64,000 bases of DNA. Source: an uncultured Bradyrhizobium sp. Its GTDB lineage: Bacteria; Pseudomonadota; Alphaproteobacteria; Rhizobiales; Xanthobacteraceae. Numbering within the stretch: the stretch's first letter is position 1; each line of letters starts with the position of its first letter. The position numbers and the translations under genes were made by a program. The stretch covers positions 1-64,000 of the forward strand of contig NZ_CAKZHY010000053.1 in the NCBI RefSeq assembly GCF_936928535.1, read 5' to 3'. Below the pieces are notes generated by a model, which worked only from the letters and a program-made list of their open reading frames with translations, was not told the DNA's origin and searched no databases. Of the stretch, positions 9,381 through 18,044 are shown one piece after another.

Positions 9381-10631
9381 GTGCCGTCTCACGCCGTCTG
9401 GGCCTGGAGCATCATCGTCGTCGCCACCGCCGGCGTCATCATTCGCCCGTTTCGCCTGCCCGAAGCGATCTGGGCCGTGTTGGGCGCCGGCGCGCTGGTG
9501 CTGCTCGGCTTCCTGCCGTGGGAGGATGCGCTTCTCGGCATCGAGAAAGGCATCGACGTCTACCTCTTCCTGATCGGCATGATGCTGATCGCGGAGCTGG
9601 CGCGGCTCGAGGGCCTGTTCGACTATCTCGCCGCGCTCGCGGTGGAATATGCCGGCGGCTCGCCGCAACGGCTGTTCCTGCTGATTTACATCGTCGGAAC
9701 GGTCGTCACTGTGCTGTTATCCAACGACGCCACCGCCATCGTGCTGACGCCGGCCGTCTATGCTGCGACACGCGCGGCCGGCGCCAAGCCGCTGCCTTAT
9801 TTGTTCGTCTGCGCCTTCATCGCCAATGCTGCGAGCTTCGTGCTGCCGATCTCCAACCCCGCCAATCTCGTGGTGTTCGGCGCGCGCATGCCGCAACTGA
9901 CCGAATGGCTGCGCCTGTTCGCACTGCCCTCGGCCGCCTCGATCCTGCTCACCTACATCGTACTGCGCCTGACCCAGCACCGCGCCCTGAAGGACGAGAC
10001 CATCGCGCGTAGCGTGCCGCATCCAACGCTCGGCCGCGGCGGCAAGCTGACGGCGGTGGGCATCGTCGCGATCGGTGTCGTGCTGGTCACGGCCTCGGCG
10101 CTGGACAAGCAGCTCGGCTTGCCAACCTTCATCTGCGGCGTGGTGACGGCCGCGATCGTGCTGCTGATCAGCCGCCAATCGCCGCTGCCGGTGCTCAGGG
10201 GCGTGTCCTGGAGCGTCCTGCCGCTGGTCGGCGGTCTTTTCGTCATGGTGGAGGCGCTGATCAAGACCGGCGTCATCGGCCACCTCAGCGCGCTGCTGCA
10301 TGAAGCAGTCGCGCAATCAATCCCGAAAGCCGCCTGGAGCGTCGGCATCGCCACAGGGATCGCCGACAACATCGCCAACAATCTGCCGGTCGGACTTGTC
10401 GCGGGCTCGGTCGCCGCCAGCGACCATCTGCCCGCGCCCGTTGTCAGTTCCATCCTGATCGGTGTCGATCTCGGACCCAATCTGTCGGTCACGGGATCGC
10501 TCGCCACCATCCTGTGGCTGGTCGCGTTGCGGCGGGAGAAGATCGAGGTCGGCGCCTGGCCGTTCCTCAAGCTAGGCATGCTGGTGACACCGCCGGCTCT
10601 CATCGCCGCGCTCGCGGCCGCGATCCATTAA
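9381..10631 (+). CDS. ArsB/NhaD-type ion transporter family permease
   Basis: The 416-residue polytopic protein carries the ArsB-superfamily signatures LLSNDATAIVLTPAVYA (about residues 110-126), LPISNPANLVVFG (about 155-167) and a second-half mirror motif ADNIANNLPVG (about 330-340). These re-entrant-loop motifs define the arsenite/citrate (ion transporter) superfamily. The GTG at 9381 has AAGGATT upstream at good spacing; the longer frame overlaps the MFS gene and is not conserved. No arsR, arsC or arsH is near, so arsenite export is possible but unproven. Confidence 0.82.
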   Translation: MPSHAVWAWSIIVVATAGVIIRPFRLPEAIWAVLGAGALVLLGFLPWEDALLGIEKGIDVYLFLIGMMLIAELARLEGLFDYLAALAVEYAGGSPQRLFLLIYIVGTVVTVLLSNDATAIVLTPAVYAATRAAGAKPLPYLFVCAFIANAASFVLPISNPANLVVFGARMPQLTEWLRLFALPSAASILLTYIVLRLTQHRALKDETIARSVPHPTLGRGGKLTAVGIVAIGVVLVTASALDKQLGLPTFICGVVTAAIVLLISRQSPLPVLRGVSWSVLPLVGGLFVMVEALIKTGVIGHLSALLHEAVAQSIPKAAWSVGIATGIADNIANNLPVGLVAGSVAASDHLPAPVVSSILIGVDLGPNLSVTGSLATILWLVALRREKIEVGAWPFLKLGMLVTPPALIAALAAAIH

Positions 10632-10729
10632 AGACCAGCTTGTTTGCGGTGCATCAAAGCCAGCGGCGATCCCGCGGCTATGGTTCGCTTGTCGCGCAGT
10701 TCGAATGTCGCGCGGCAAGGAAGGTCATC

Positions 10730-10957
10730 ATGCAGATTCAATCCAAGGCGCTGCCGCAGAGCTTTTCCCTGCGCCGCTCGCTTCACGGCGTCACGTCACC
10801 GGGTGAAGCGTCCCATCCGATGTTGCTCTTTGGCGCCGTGGTGCTACTCGCCCTGTTCGCCATCGTGCAGATCGACCTGCATAGCACCCAGCTTCAGGTC
10901 ATCGGCTTGCTGAGCCACACGGCGAGCGCGATCGATCCCGTCTTCCTGAGCCCGTAG
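10730..10957 (+). CDS. Small single-pass membrane protein, unknown
   Basis: The 75-residue protein has an excellent ribosome site (AAGGAAGG just upstream of the ATG). Its N-terminal half is basic and serine-rich, followed by one hydrophobic helix (about residues 34-52) and a short C-terminal tail. I recognise no family. The gene ends just before a symmetrical hairpin that separates it from the convergent MFS gene. The good translation start and compact placement support a real small gene. Confidence 0.6.
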   Translation: MQIQSKALPQSFSLRRSLHGVTSPGEASHPMLLFGAVVLLALFAIVQIDLHSTQLQVIGLLSHTASAIDPVFLSP

Positions 10958-10969
10958 GCTCCAGGAAAA

Positions 10970-10997
10970 CCGATCGCGGCCATGAGGCCGCGACCGG
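10970..10997. terminator. Bidirectional hairpin terminator between convergent genes
   Basis: Twelve-base arms (10970-10981 and 10986-10997) pair with one mismatch around a 4-base loop. The stem is very GC-rich. It lies between the small membrane protein gene and the convergent MFS gene, with GGAAAA on one side and GGTTTG on the other. It probably stops transcription from both sides, although the T tracts are short. Confidence 0.55.
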
Positions 10998-11008
10998 ATG
11001 GTTTGTCG

Positions 11009-12373
11009 TCAGTCGTTCTCGTAGCCGTAGACTTCCGGCAGGATGAAGATTGCAGCAAGCAGTCCGATCAGCGGGAAGATCGCAACGAAAAGCGTCGCAC
11101 TGGCCTGCCCGATCGCCGCGAACAGCGACGGGAACAGGAAGATCGCCAGGAACGACGGCAGCTTCACGAACATGTAGGCGAAGCCGCTGGCGGTGCCGCG
11201 GTACTTCGGCTTGGCGACCATGGTCGGGATCGTCATGCAGTTCGACGCGTCCCAATAATGGCCCCAGAGCATGGCGGCGGCTGCGAACGGCAGCAGCATC
11301 TTGTTGTCGGTGTAAAGTGCGAAGGCCGCCACCAGCAGCGAGGCCAGCACGATGGAAAAGCCCGCAATCGCGATGCCGCGATGGCCGATCTTCGGCGTCA
11401 GCAGCGGGCCGACCCAGCCCGACAGCGCGGCGAAGCAGAACAGGCCCATCGTCACCAAATTGTTGCCGAGCACGCTCGACACGCCGACCATCACGAACAG
11501 CACCGGGAGGTAGAACGCGAAGGTCGAGAACTCGCTGCCTTGCGCGAAGCAGGCGATCCAGCCGTAGATCGTGGCACGCCAGCGGATCGGGTCCTTCCGG
11601 AGGTCGGCGATGAAGTCGCGGGTCGAGACCTTCGGCATCACCACATCCTGGTCCGGCAGCATGGCGAGATCGTCGTTGAACATCTCGCGCGCGACCTGCT
11701 TGGCCTCGCGGAAGCGCCCCTTCTGCACCAGCCACACCGCCGTCTCCGGCACGTCGTGGCGCATGATCAGGATGATCAGGGCCGGCACCGCTCCGAGGCC
11801 GAGCGTCACGCGCCACAGCGTCTCGTGATGAATGTCGAGCAGCAGGAAGATCACGATGACGCCGATGGTCAGCACCTCGCCGACGGCGAACATGAACTGC
11901 CAGCGGTTGCCCATGACCTCGCGCTCACCCTTGGCCATGGATTCCATGATGTAGGTGTAGCCGGTCGAGATGTCGGAGCCGAGGGGAACACCGAGCAGGA
12001 AGCGGATCACGACCAGCCAGCCGACGCTCGGCGCGAAGGCCTGCGCCAATGCGAGCACGATGAACATCACCATGGTGATGAGGAACATGACGCGGCGCCC
12101 GATCTTGTCGGAGAGCCAGCCACCGAGCAGCGCACCGATCAGCGCACCGCCCTGCGTGCCCGCGGCCGCGAGGCCGAGCATCAGCGGATCTGGATTGTAC
12201 TGCTCCTTGATGAAGATCAGCACGAAGGCGATCGAATAGAGGTCCCAGGCCTCGACCAGGATCGAGGCCATCATCAGCCAGCCGACCTTGTTGCCCTTGG
12301 GGCTGTAATTGGTGATGAGGTAGCGGACCGCGGCTTCGCTCGCGGTCGGTTGTGGCATAGCCATCGTCGACAT
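11009..12373 (-). CDS. MFS transporter, probable sugar-acid importer
   Basis: The 454-residue protein has about twelve membrane helices and the MFS loop motif GGWLSDKIGRRV near residue 95, with its second copy weakened. It resembles the metabolite:H+ symporter (sugar/aromatic acid) branch. ATG 12373 was chosen over the TTG at 12391 because a GAAGAAGGGA ribosome site precedes it. It lies directly downstream of the GntR gene on the same strand, and the divergent arm encodes sugar-acid enzymes. The parsimonious reading is that it imports the acid metabolised by those enzymes. The substrate is inferred from context only. Confidence 0.85.
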   Translation of the reverse strand: MSTMAMPQPTASEAAVRYLITNYSPKGNKVGWLMMASILVEAWDLYSIAFVLIFIKEQYNPDPLMLGLAAAGTQGGALIGALLGGWLSDKIGRRVMFLITMVMFIVLALAQAFAPSVGWLVVIRFLLGVPLGSDISTGYTYIMESMAKGEREVMGNRWQFMFAVGEVLTIGVIVIFLLLDIHHETLWRVTLGLGAVPALIILIMRHDVPETAVWLVQKGRFREAKQVAREMFNDDLAMLPDQDVVMPKVSTRDFIADLRKDPIRWRATIYGWIACFAQGSEFSTFAFYLPVLFVMVGVSSVLGNNLVTMGLFCFAALSGWVGPLLTPKIGHRGIAIAGFSIVLASLLVAAFALYTDNKMLLPFAAAAMLWGHYWDASNCMTIPTMVAKPKYRGTASGFAYMFVKLPSFLAIFLFPSLFAAIGQASATLFVAIFPLIGLLAAIFILPEVYGYEND

Positions 12374-12415
12374 GTCTGGTCCCTTCTTCAAAACTCTTTT
12401 CGCGCCAGGTTCATT

Positions 12416-13183
12416 TCAAGCGCCGAGCAACGGCTCGATGCTGCAATCGAGCAGGCGCGGATCGATCCCCGTTTCCATGCCCGTGAACATCTGGCCCATG
12501 TAGTCGATCAGCGCGTCGCTCGCCTTGACGGCATCCTCGACACGGCGGTTCGCAACTGCATTGAGAATACCGAGGTGATGGTCGATCGTTCCTGAGAGAT
12601 CGGCCTGCCCCGGCATGAAACGGTGGTGGATGTAGCCGATGCGGCGATATAGCGTGTGCAACGGTCGCAGCGTGTGCACCAGGAACGGCTCGCCCGCAGC
12701 CTCCAGCACCAGTGCGTCGATGCGGCGATCGATGCTGTTGAAATCGTCGAGAGTCAGCGTCACGCGGCGCTCGCGCAGCAGGCGCTCGATGTGCAGCGCC
12801 TGATTGCGATGGGACAGGCTGGCGCGATCCGCCGCGAGGCGAATGACGAAACGCTCCATGTCGCGGCGCAGATCCAGCAGCATGCGCTCACGCGCCAGAT
12901 CGATCGGCGCGATGTGCAGGCCGTGGCGCGGACGGATGATGATGAGCGTGTCGGCGGACAGACGATTGACGGCGTGATGCACCGGCGTGCGGCCGAAGCC
13001 CGTGATCTGCTGCAATTCCAGCATGGTCATGAACTGGCCGGGCTTGAGCTCGCAATGAACGAGCAGCTCCTCGATCTTCTGATAGGCCAGCTCGAAGAAG
13101 TTGAGACGGTTGCGCCGCGAGGGCTTGCCCTCGCCGTCCTCCGATCTCACCACCTCGAGCGCGCGCTTGCGCGGTGCCATCAA
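12416..13183 (-). CDS. GntR family (FadR/FCD-type) transcriptional regulator
   Basis: The 255-residue protein has an N-terminal winged helix (about residues 25-95, with the TGFGRTPVHHAVNRL recognition region) and an all-helical FCD ligand domain. The FCD domain carries the expected Asp/His residues (RRDMERFVIRL, and the HHRF/DHH stretches around residues 190-205). It is divergent from the enolase-superfamily gene. A 16-bp palindrome of the GntR type (13252-13267) lies between them, so it is probably the local repressor, with the sugar acid or an intermediate as ligand. Confidence 0.9.
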   Translation of the reverse strand: MMAPRKRALEVVRSEDGEGKPSRRNRLNFFELAYQKIEELLVHCELKPGQFMTMLELQQITGFGRTPVHHAVNRLSADTLIIIRPRHGLHIAPIDLARERMLLDLRRDMERFVIRLAADRASLSHRNQALHIERLLRERRVTLTLDDFNSIDRRIDALVLEAAGEPFLVHTLRPLHTLYRRIGYIHHRFMPGQADLSGTIDHHLGILNAVANRRVEDAVKASDALIDYMGQMFTGMETGIDPRLLDCSIEPLLGA

Positions 13184-13251
13184 ATTCCTCCCGTCGACCT
13201 GCGCTCTCGCATGCAGGGCGGCTGCCTTGTTTGTGGTACCCTTAAAACATG

Positions 13252-13267
13252 TTGTGATATATTACAA
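13252..13267. promoter_or_regulatory. Candidate GntR operator TTGT-N8-ACAA
   Basis: The sequence ttgtgatatattacaa is a 16-bp inverted repeat with one mismatched pair. It lies in the 178-bp gap between the divergent GntR gene and the enolase-superfamily gene. FadR-type GntR regulators bind short palindromes with TnGT/ACnA arms, so the site is well placed to control both directions. Binding is inferred. Confidence 0.55.
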
Positions 13268-13361
13268 GCGGGCGTAAGACGTCCTTCGACATCGCATTAT
13301 GCTGCGATGCAAAATGAAAACACGACGGGCGCGAGGCGCCTTTGACGGGAGGAGAGTTGCC

Positions 13362-14561
13362 GTGAAGATCACGTCGATCGAGACGCTGCGCACCGAGGAA
13401 TTCTCCAACGTCATCTGGGTGCGGGTTCACACCGATAGCGGCGTGATCGGTCTCGGCGAGACCTTCTATGGCGCGGGCGCTGTCGAGGCGCAGATCCACG
13501 ACACCTTTGCCGGGCGCCTGCTCGGCCGCAATCCCCTGCACATCGAGGCGATCCATCGCGACATGCTGAACCTGCCGATGGCGCAGTCCTCCACCGGTGT
13601 CGAATATCGCGCGGCATCGGCGATCGACATTGCGCTGTGGGACCTGTTCGGCAAGGTGTGCAATCAGCCGGTGCACCAGATGCTCGGCGGCCTCTGTCGC
13701 GACAAGCAGCGCATCTACAATACCTGCGCCGGCACGCAATATGTCCGCTCCACTAATATTAGCCCGGTCGCGAACTGGAATCTCGGGGCCAACAAGGGCC
13801 CATACGAAGATCTCGACGGCTTCATGAACCGCGCCGATGCGCTGGCCGAGAGCCTCCTGGAAAGCGGCATCTCCGCGATGAAGATCTGGCCGTTCGATCC
13901 TGCGGCGCAGGAGAACAAGGGTCTCTACATCACCGCCGCGCAGATGAAGCAGGCGATCGAGCCGTTCGAGAAGATCCGCAAGGCAGTCGGCGACAAGATG
14001 GAGATCATGGTCGAACTCCACTCACTGTGGAATCTGCCGACCGCCAAGCAGATCGCGCGCGCGCTCGAGCCTTACAAGCCGACCTGGTACGAAGACCCGA
14101 TCCGCATGAACTCGCCGCAGGCGCTGGCCGAATATGCGCGCTCGACCGACGTCTGGGTCTGCGCGAGCGAGACGCTAGGGTCGCGCTTCCCCTACAAGGA
14201 CATGCTCGACCGCGACGCCATGCATGTGGTGATGGCCGATCTTTGCTGGACCGGCGGACTCACTGAGGGCCGCAAGATCGCGGCCATGGCCGAGACCTAT
14301 CACCGTCCCTTTGCGCCGCATGATTGCATCGGCCCGATCGGCTTCATCGCCGCCATCCACATGTCGTTCAGCCAGCCCAACACGCTGATCCAGGAATCGG
14401 TGCGCGCCTTCTACAAGGGCTGGTATAATGAGCTCGTCACCACGATGCCCGTGATCAAGGACGGTTACGTCTTCCCGATGGAAGGCCCCGGCCTTGGCGT
14501 CGACCTTCTGCCCGCCGTCTTCGAGCGCTCCGATCTGATCGTGCGCCGCTCCAACGTCTAA
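13362..14561 (+). CDS. Mandelate racemase/enolase superfamily sugar-acid dehydratase
   Basis: The 399-residue protein has the enolase-superfamily capping domain and barrel. Metal-binding acids are visible in VELHSLWN (near residue 217), WYEDPI (near 244) and SETLG (near 269), and a catalytic-type His in APHDCIG (near 320). Members of this kind abstract the alpha proton of aldonic or aldaric acids and usually dehydrate them. The GTG start at 13362 has a strong GGGAGGAGA site; the upstream extension is not conserved. It leads a three-gene operon with an SDR and an idonate dehydrogenase-like enzyme. The specific sugar acid cannot be read from sequence. Confidence 0.88.
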   Translation: MKITSIETLRTEEFSNVIWVRVHTDSGVIGLGETFYGAGAVEAQIHDTFAGRLLGRNPLHIEAIHRDMLNLPMAQSSTGVEYRAASAIDIALWDLFGKVCNQPVHQMLGGLCRDKQRIYNTCAGTQYVRSTNISPVANWNLGANKGPYEDLDGFMNRADALAESLLESGISAMKIWPFDPAAQENKGLYITAAQMKQAIEPFEKIRKAVGDKMEIMVELHSLWNLPTAKQIARALEPYKPTWYEDPIRMNSPQALAEYARSTDVWVCASETLGSRFPYKDMLDRDAMHVVMADLCWTGGLTEGRKIAAMAETYHRPFAPHDCIGPIGFIAAIHMSFSQPNTLIQESVRAFYKGWYNELVTTMPVIKDGYVFPMEGPGLGVDLLPAVFERSDLIVRRSNV

Positions 14562-14573
14562 GGATTATCCGAG

Positions 14574-15341
14574 ATGAGCACCGCCCTCTTCGATCTTTCC
14601 GGCCGCACTGCCCTTGTGACCGGCTCCTCGCGCGGCCTCGGCCGCGCCATCGCCGAAGGCATGGCCAAGGCCGGCGCCAGGATCATCATCAACGGCGTCG
14701 ATCCCAAGCGCGTCGAGCAGGCCGTCGCCGAATTTCGCGCCGCCGGCCATCAGGCCGAGGGCTCAGCGTTCAACGTCACGGACGAGCCCGCGATCGTCGC
14801 GGCGTTCAACGAATTCGACAAGAAGGGCATCGCCGTCGACATTCTCGTCAACAATGCCGGCATCCAGCACCGCAAGCCGCTGGTCGAGTTCACCACCGAC
14901 GAGTGGCGCAAGGTGATCGAGACCGATCTCACCAGCGCCTTCGTGATCGGCCGCGAGGCCGGCAAGCGAATGATCCCGCGCAAGCGCGGCAAGATCATCA
15001 ATATCGGCTCGCTCGGCAGCGAGCTGGCGCGCCCGACCATTGCGCCCTACACCGCGGCCAAGGGCGGCATCAAGAACCTGACCCGCTCGATGGCGGTGGA
15101 ATGGGCCCAGCACGGCATCCAGGCCAATGCGATCGGCCCCGGCTACATGCTCACCGACATGAACGAAGCGCTGGTCAACAATACCGACTTCAACAACTGG
15201 CTGATGGGCCGCATCCCCTCCAAGCGCTGGGGCAAGCCGGATGAACTGGTGGGCGCGGCGATCTTCCTCGCCTCGGACGCCTCCACTTACGTCAACGGCC
15301 AGATCATCTATGTCGATGGCGGCATGATCGCCGCGATGTGA
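14574..15341 (+). CDS. SDR oxidoreductase, gluconate 5-dehydrogenase-like
   Basis: The 255-residue classical SDR has the cofactor motif TGSSRGLGRA (residues 17-26), NNAG near 94, a catalytic Ser in NIGSLGSE and YTAAKGG with catalytic Tyr and Lys near residues 159-163. It matches the gluconate 5-dehydrogenase/IdnO type, which interconverts 5-keto-D-gluconate and D-gluconate with NAD(P)H. It follows the dehydratase by 12 bp and precedes an L-idonate 5-dehydrogenase-like gene, the same pairing as IdnO and IdnD in enteric bacteria. The presence of a dehydratase suggests a wider substrate range here. Confidence 0.87.
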   Translation: MSTALFDLSGRTALVTGSSRGLGRAIAEGMAKAGARIIINGVDPKRVEQAVAEFRAAGHQAEGSAFNVTDEPAIVAAFNEFDKKGIAVDILVNNAGIQHRKPLVEFTTDEWRKVIETDLTSAFVIGREAGKRMIPRKRGKIINIGSLGSELARPTIAPYTAAKGGIKNLTRSMAVEWAQHGIQANAIGPGYMLTDMNEALVNNTDFNNWLMGRIPSKRWGKPDELVGAAIFLASDASTYVNGQIIYVDGGMIAAM

Positions 15342-15366
15342 CCCGCGAACACCAGGGAACAAGACC

Positions 15367-16398
15367 ATGCGCGCCGTCGTCATTCACGCCCCGAAGGATC
15401 TGCGGATCGACAACTACCCTGATACGGAGCCCGGCCCCGGCGAGGTCCGCGTCAAGATCGCCCATGGCGGCATCTGCGGCTCGGATCTGCACTACTACCA
15501 CCACGGCGGCTTCGGCGTGGTTCGCATCCAGCAGCCGATGGCGCTGGGTCATGAGATCGCCGGCGTCGTCGCGGCCGTCGGTGACGGCGTCACCAGTGTC
15601 AAGGCCGGCACGCGCGTCGCGGTCAATCCGAGCAAGCCGTGCGGCAAGTGCCTGCATTGCCAGGAAGGCCTACGCAACCAGTGCCTCGATATGCGCTTCC
15701 TCGGCAGCGCAATGCGCTTTCCCCATGTGCAGGGCGGCTTTCGCGAATTCATCACCGTCGATGAGACGCAGGCCGTGCCGATCTCCGACAGGCTGTCGCT
15801 GGCAGAAGCCGCGGTCGCCGAACCGCTTGCCGTCTGCCTCCACGCCGGTAAGCAGGCCGGTCCCCTGCTCGGCAAGCGCGTGCTGATCACCGGCTGCGGT
15901 CCGATCGGCGCGCTGATGATCCTGGTCTCGCGCTTCGGCGGTGCCTCCGAGATCGTCGTCACCGACGTCGCCGAGGCGCCGCTTGGGGTCGCCAAAAAGC
16001 TCGGCGCCACGCACGCCATCAACGTCGCTGCCAATGCCACAGCGCTCGATCCCTGGCGCGTCGGCAAGGGCGTGTTCGACACGCTGTTCGAAGCCTCAGG
16101 CAATCAGGCGGCCCTGCGCACCGCGCTGGACGTGCTCAGGCCCGGCGCGACACTGGTGCAGCTCGGCCTCGGTGGCGAGATGACGCTGCCGATCAATTCC
16201 ATCGTCGCCAAGGAATTGCAGCTTCGCGGCACCTTCCGCTTCGATCCCGAGTTCGAGCTGGCGGTACGGCTGATGGGCGAAGGCCTGATCGACGTCAAGC
16301 CGTTGATCACGGCGACCATGCCGTTCGAGAATGCGGTCGCCGCGTTCGAGCTCGCAAGCGACCGATCGCAATCGATGAAGGTGCAGCTGACGTTCTGA
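15367..16398 (+). CDS. Zinc-dependent alcohol dehydrogenase, L-idonate 5-dehydrogenase-like
   Basis: The 343-residue medium-chain dehydrogenase carries the catalytic zinc residues Cys in GGICGSD and His-Glu in LGHEIAG. The four-Cys structural zinc site is in PCGKCLHCQEGLRNQC (about residues 87-102). A GCGPIG nucleotide loop lies near residue 177. Sequence and context resemble IdnD, which oxidises L-idonate to 5-ketogluconate. It is the last gene of the enolase-superfamily operon. After it, base composition changes abruptly to an AT-richer islet. Confidence 0.87.
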   Translation: MRAVVIHAPKDLRIDNYPDTEPGPGEVRVKIAHGGICGSDLHYYHHGGFGVVRIQQPMALGHEIAGVVAAVGDGVTSVKAGTRVAVNPSKPCGKCLHCQEGLRNQCLDMRFLGSAMRFPHVQGGFREFITVDETQAVPISDRLSLAEAAVAEPLAVCLHAGKQAGPLLGKRVLITGCGPIGALMILVSRFGGASEIVVTDVAEAPLGVAKKLGATHAINVAANATALDPWRVGKGVFDTLFEASGNQAALRTALDVLRPGATLVQLGLGGEMTLPINSIVAKELQLRGTFRFDPEFELAVRLMGEGLIDVKPLITATMPFENAVAAFELASDRSQSMKVQLTF

Positions 16399-16503
16399 GG
16401 CTACGCAAGGCTTTAATTCGTCCGACTTTCGATCCGCGTCGAAGGTCATCCTGACAGCCAAATAGCCGACGAAGTACGCACCACGCCAAGCGGCGCGGAT
16501 CGG

Positions 16504-16950
16504 ATGAATCTGCCAAAAGGGAACTTGACGGGAGGATTGAAACTAGCTCCACTTACAACCATATTCGGGGTGGAGCTTATGCAGGCCTTTTTTGTGAGCA
16601 TTTGCGCGGGAGTTTTTTTCCCGCTTGTACCCTTTTTCCTGGAGTTCATTCTCGACGATCGTCTCAAGCCAGAGACTATCGCGGTTACCGCTGTGGTTTA
16701 CGTGACAGCGATTGGATTGGTGTCGCGCCATCAAGCGATATTGATATCAGGTTTCCTTGTGACCGTGATCTGCGCGGTCATCTATGCTGGCGTCGAGGCC
16801 GGACTACTAAAAACTCCTGAGGATCATGCAAACCTAACCAAGTATGGAGTGCAAATTACGGTTGGAGCAATCGTTATTTATTCGATCTGCTACGCCGTTG
16901 AACGGTTCGGTCGGCATTGCGTTGATGGTGAGCCGTTCCTGGAGCTTTGA
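16504..16950 (+). CDS. Unknown polytopic membrane protein of an AT-richer islet
   Basis: The frame gives 148 residues with four hydrophobic segments (about residues 24-48, 58-73, 77-98 and 113-133) and an acidic C-terminal end. A shorter form could start at ATG 16579, which has GGAG close upstream; the start is therefore uncertain. Codon use is visibly richer in A/T (runs such as ttttttgtg and gtttttttccc) than in all neighbours, which suggests acquisition by transfer. The stop overlaps the next gene's region and the two are probably one operon. I recognise no family. Confidence 0.6.
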   Translation: MNLPKGNLTGGLKLAPLTTIFGVELMQAFFVSICAGVFFPLVPFFLEFILDDRLKPETIAVTAVVYVTAIGLVSRHQAILISGFLVTVICAVIYAGVEAGLLKTPEDHANLTKYGVQITVGAIVIYSICYAVERFGRHCVDGEPFLEL

Positions 16951-16955
16951 CCCAA

Positions 16956-17843
16956 ATGGCGGATAATGAGCCAAGCGCTCGCGAGACAGATATCAAGGCA
17001 TCATCGGATGTGCATGAGGTGGTGCACACGCTCGGGGTTGCCCTTAGCTCAGCTAGCTATCCTTTGCGCCTGATTGTCCTCGCTGTCGCGGTTCTGGCAG
17101 TGTTCGGATCCGGAGTGGCCGTAAAGTTCATCGGTGAATTTGCTGAATCAACAGTTCGCATTATGGTTCGGCCGGAACTGACTGGGGATAATCGCCGATC
17201 GCTGATCGACGAAATTATGCGGCGAGGTCACGAAGAACCAGCGGGAAAGCTAGTTGCGCTGCCCGTCGCTGAAGAACAGAAATCGCCAGTGACACAACCC
17301 ACCCCTGTGGGACAACCGGCCGCTGCGAAAGAACCTGCTGCGGCTGAGCCGATCAAGTCTCCCACTTCTTCACCAATCGTAGGAGGAATGGTTATCTCCG
17401 CAATCGTAGTATTTGGAATTGCCTTGATTTCCTTGGTAGTTTCAGATGTTCGAAATAGGTTGGCCGCTAAGCGAACCCTCGCAACCAAAATCAGGTCACT
17501 GAATCAAGGCGAATTGAAGTATCTACGTTGGTTTCTAGATAGTCCGATGCCTCTTGCGCATGACGTGATTGCATCGCTTAGCAAGCCACGCGAAGACAAA
17601 CAGAGGTCTCCGAGCGGCCCAGCGGAGAAAAGTCTCTCGGTTGATGCGATGTGGGGGGCGGCCGAGCCCCCGTCTGTTCCAGCAACGACGCCAGCCTGGG
17701 TGTTGTTGCTGCATTTTCTGAGCCAGCCAGGCCGAGGACGCTTAGCTGCTGGCGCTCTATTTCAACGCTCCCGCGCCGGCCGAGTGCGGTATCTCGCAAG
17801 TGCGCTCGCGGATAGGACCGTCACGATGTTGAAGGTCGACTAG
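16956..17843 (+). CDS. Unknown protein with two membrane segments, AT-richer islet
   Basis: Starting at ATG 16956, the 295-residue product has a first membrane helix at about residues 35-60. A Pro/Ala/Lys-rich presumably extracytoplasmic linker follows, then a second helix at about 145-165 and a C-terminal soluble region. The linker contains repeated PA, EP and TP pairs. It directly follows the polytopic protein (5 bp gap) and shares its unusual base composition, so the two probably form one transferred unit. The C-terminal part (ELKYLRWFLDSPMPLAHDVI) could be a small helical domain. I know of no function; a signalling or anchoring role would be speculation. Confidence 0.6.
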   Translation: MADNEPSARETDIKASSDVHEVVHTLGVALSSASYPLRLIVLAVAVLAVFGSGVAVKFIGEFAESTVRIMVRPELTGDNRRSLIDEIMRRGHEEPAGKLVALPVAEEQKSPVTQPTPVGQPAAAKEPAAAEPIKSPTSSPIVGGMVISAIVVFGIALISLVVSDVRNRLAAKRTLATKIRSLNQGELKYLRWFLDSPMPLAHDVIASLSKPREDKQRSPSGPAEKSLSVDAMWGAAEPPSVPATTPAWVLLLHFLSQPGRGRLAAGALFQRSRAGRVRYLASALADRTVTMLKVD

Positions 17844-17877
17844 GGTGCCTCCCGAGCCGGGGGCCTATCGCGGGTAA

Positions 17878-18039
17878 TTAGCCGTCGGCGGCAGCTGGGA
17901 CGATCGCGAGATGAACGTCGCTGCTCTGCAGACGATCCGGAACGCGGGTAACACCATCCTCGATCAACTCAATGACCACGGGGGGTGCTTGCGCCGGAAC
18001 GTGGGAAGGAAAATTGGCCAGCACCGTTCCATAGTCCAC
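17878..18039 (-). pseudogene. Remnant of a LysR-type regulator effector domain
   Basis: On the minus strand a frame from GTG 18039 to TAA 17878 encodes 53 residues. They match the start of a LysR substrate-binding domain: a strand-loop (LANFPSHVP), then VVIELIEDG, then the helix RVPDRLQSSD and the strand VHLAIVPA. No DNA-binding helix-turn-helix lies upstream and the rest of the effector domain is missing, so this is a broken fragment. It lies at the right edge of the AT-richer islet and may mark the scar of an insertion or deletion. The family call rests on pattern recognition of a short stretch. Confidence 0.45.
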
Positions 18040-18044
18040 GCGCC

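Noticed and set aside
10982..12595. Plus-strand frame of 537 codons over the MFS and GntR genes
   Set aside because: Its composition (Arg, His, Gln, Asp rich) is that of an antisense shadow; the minus-strand MFS transporter is clear.
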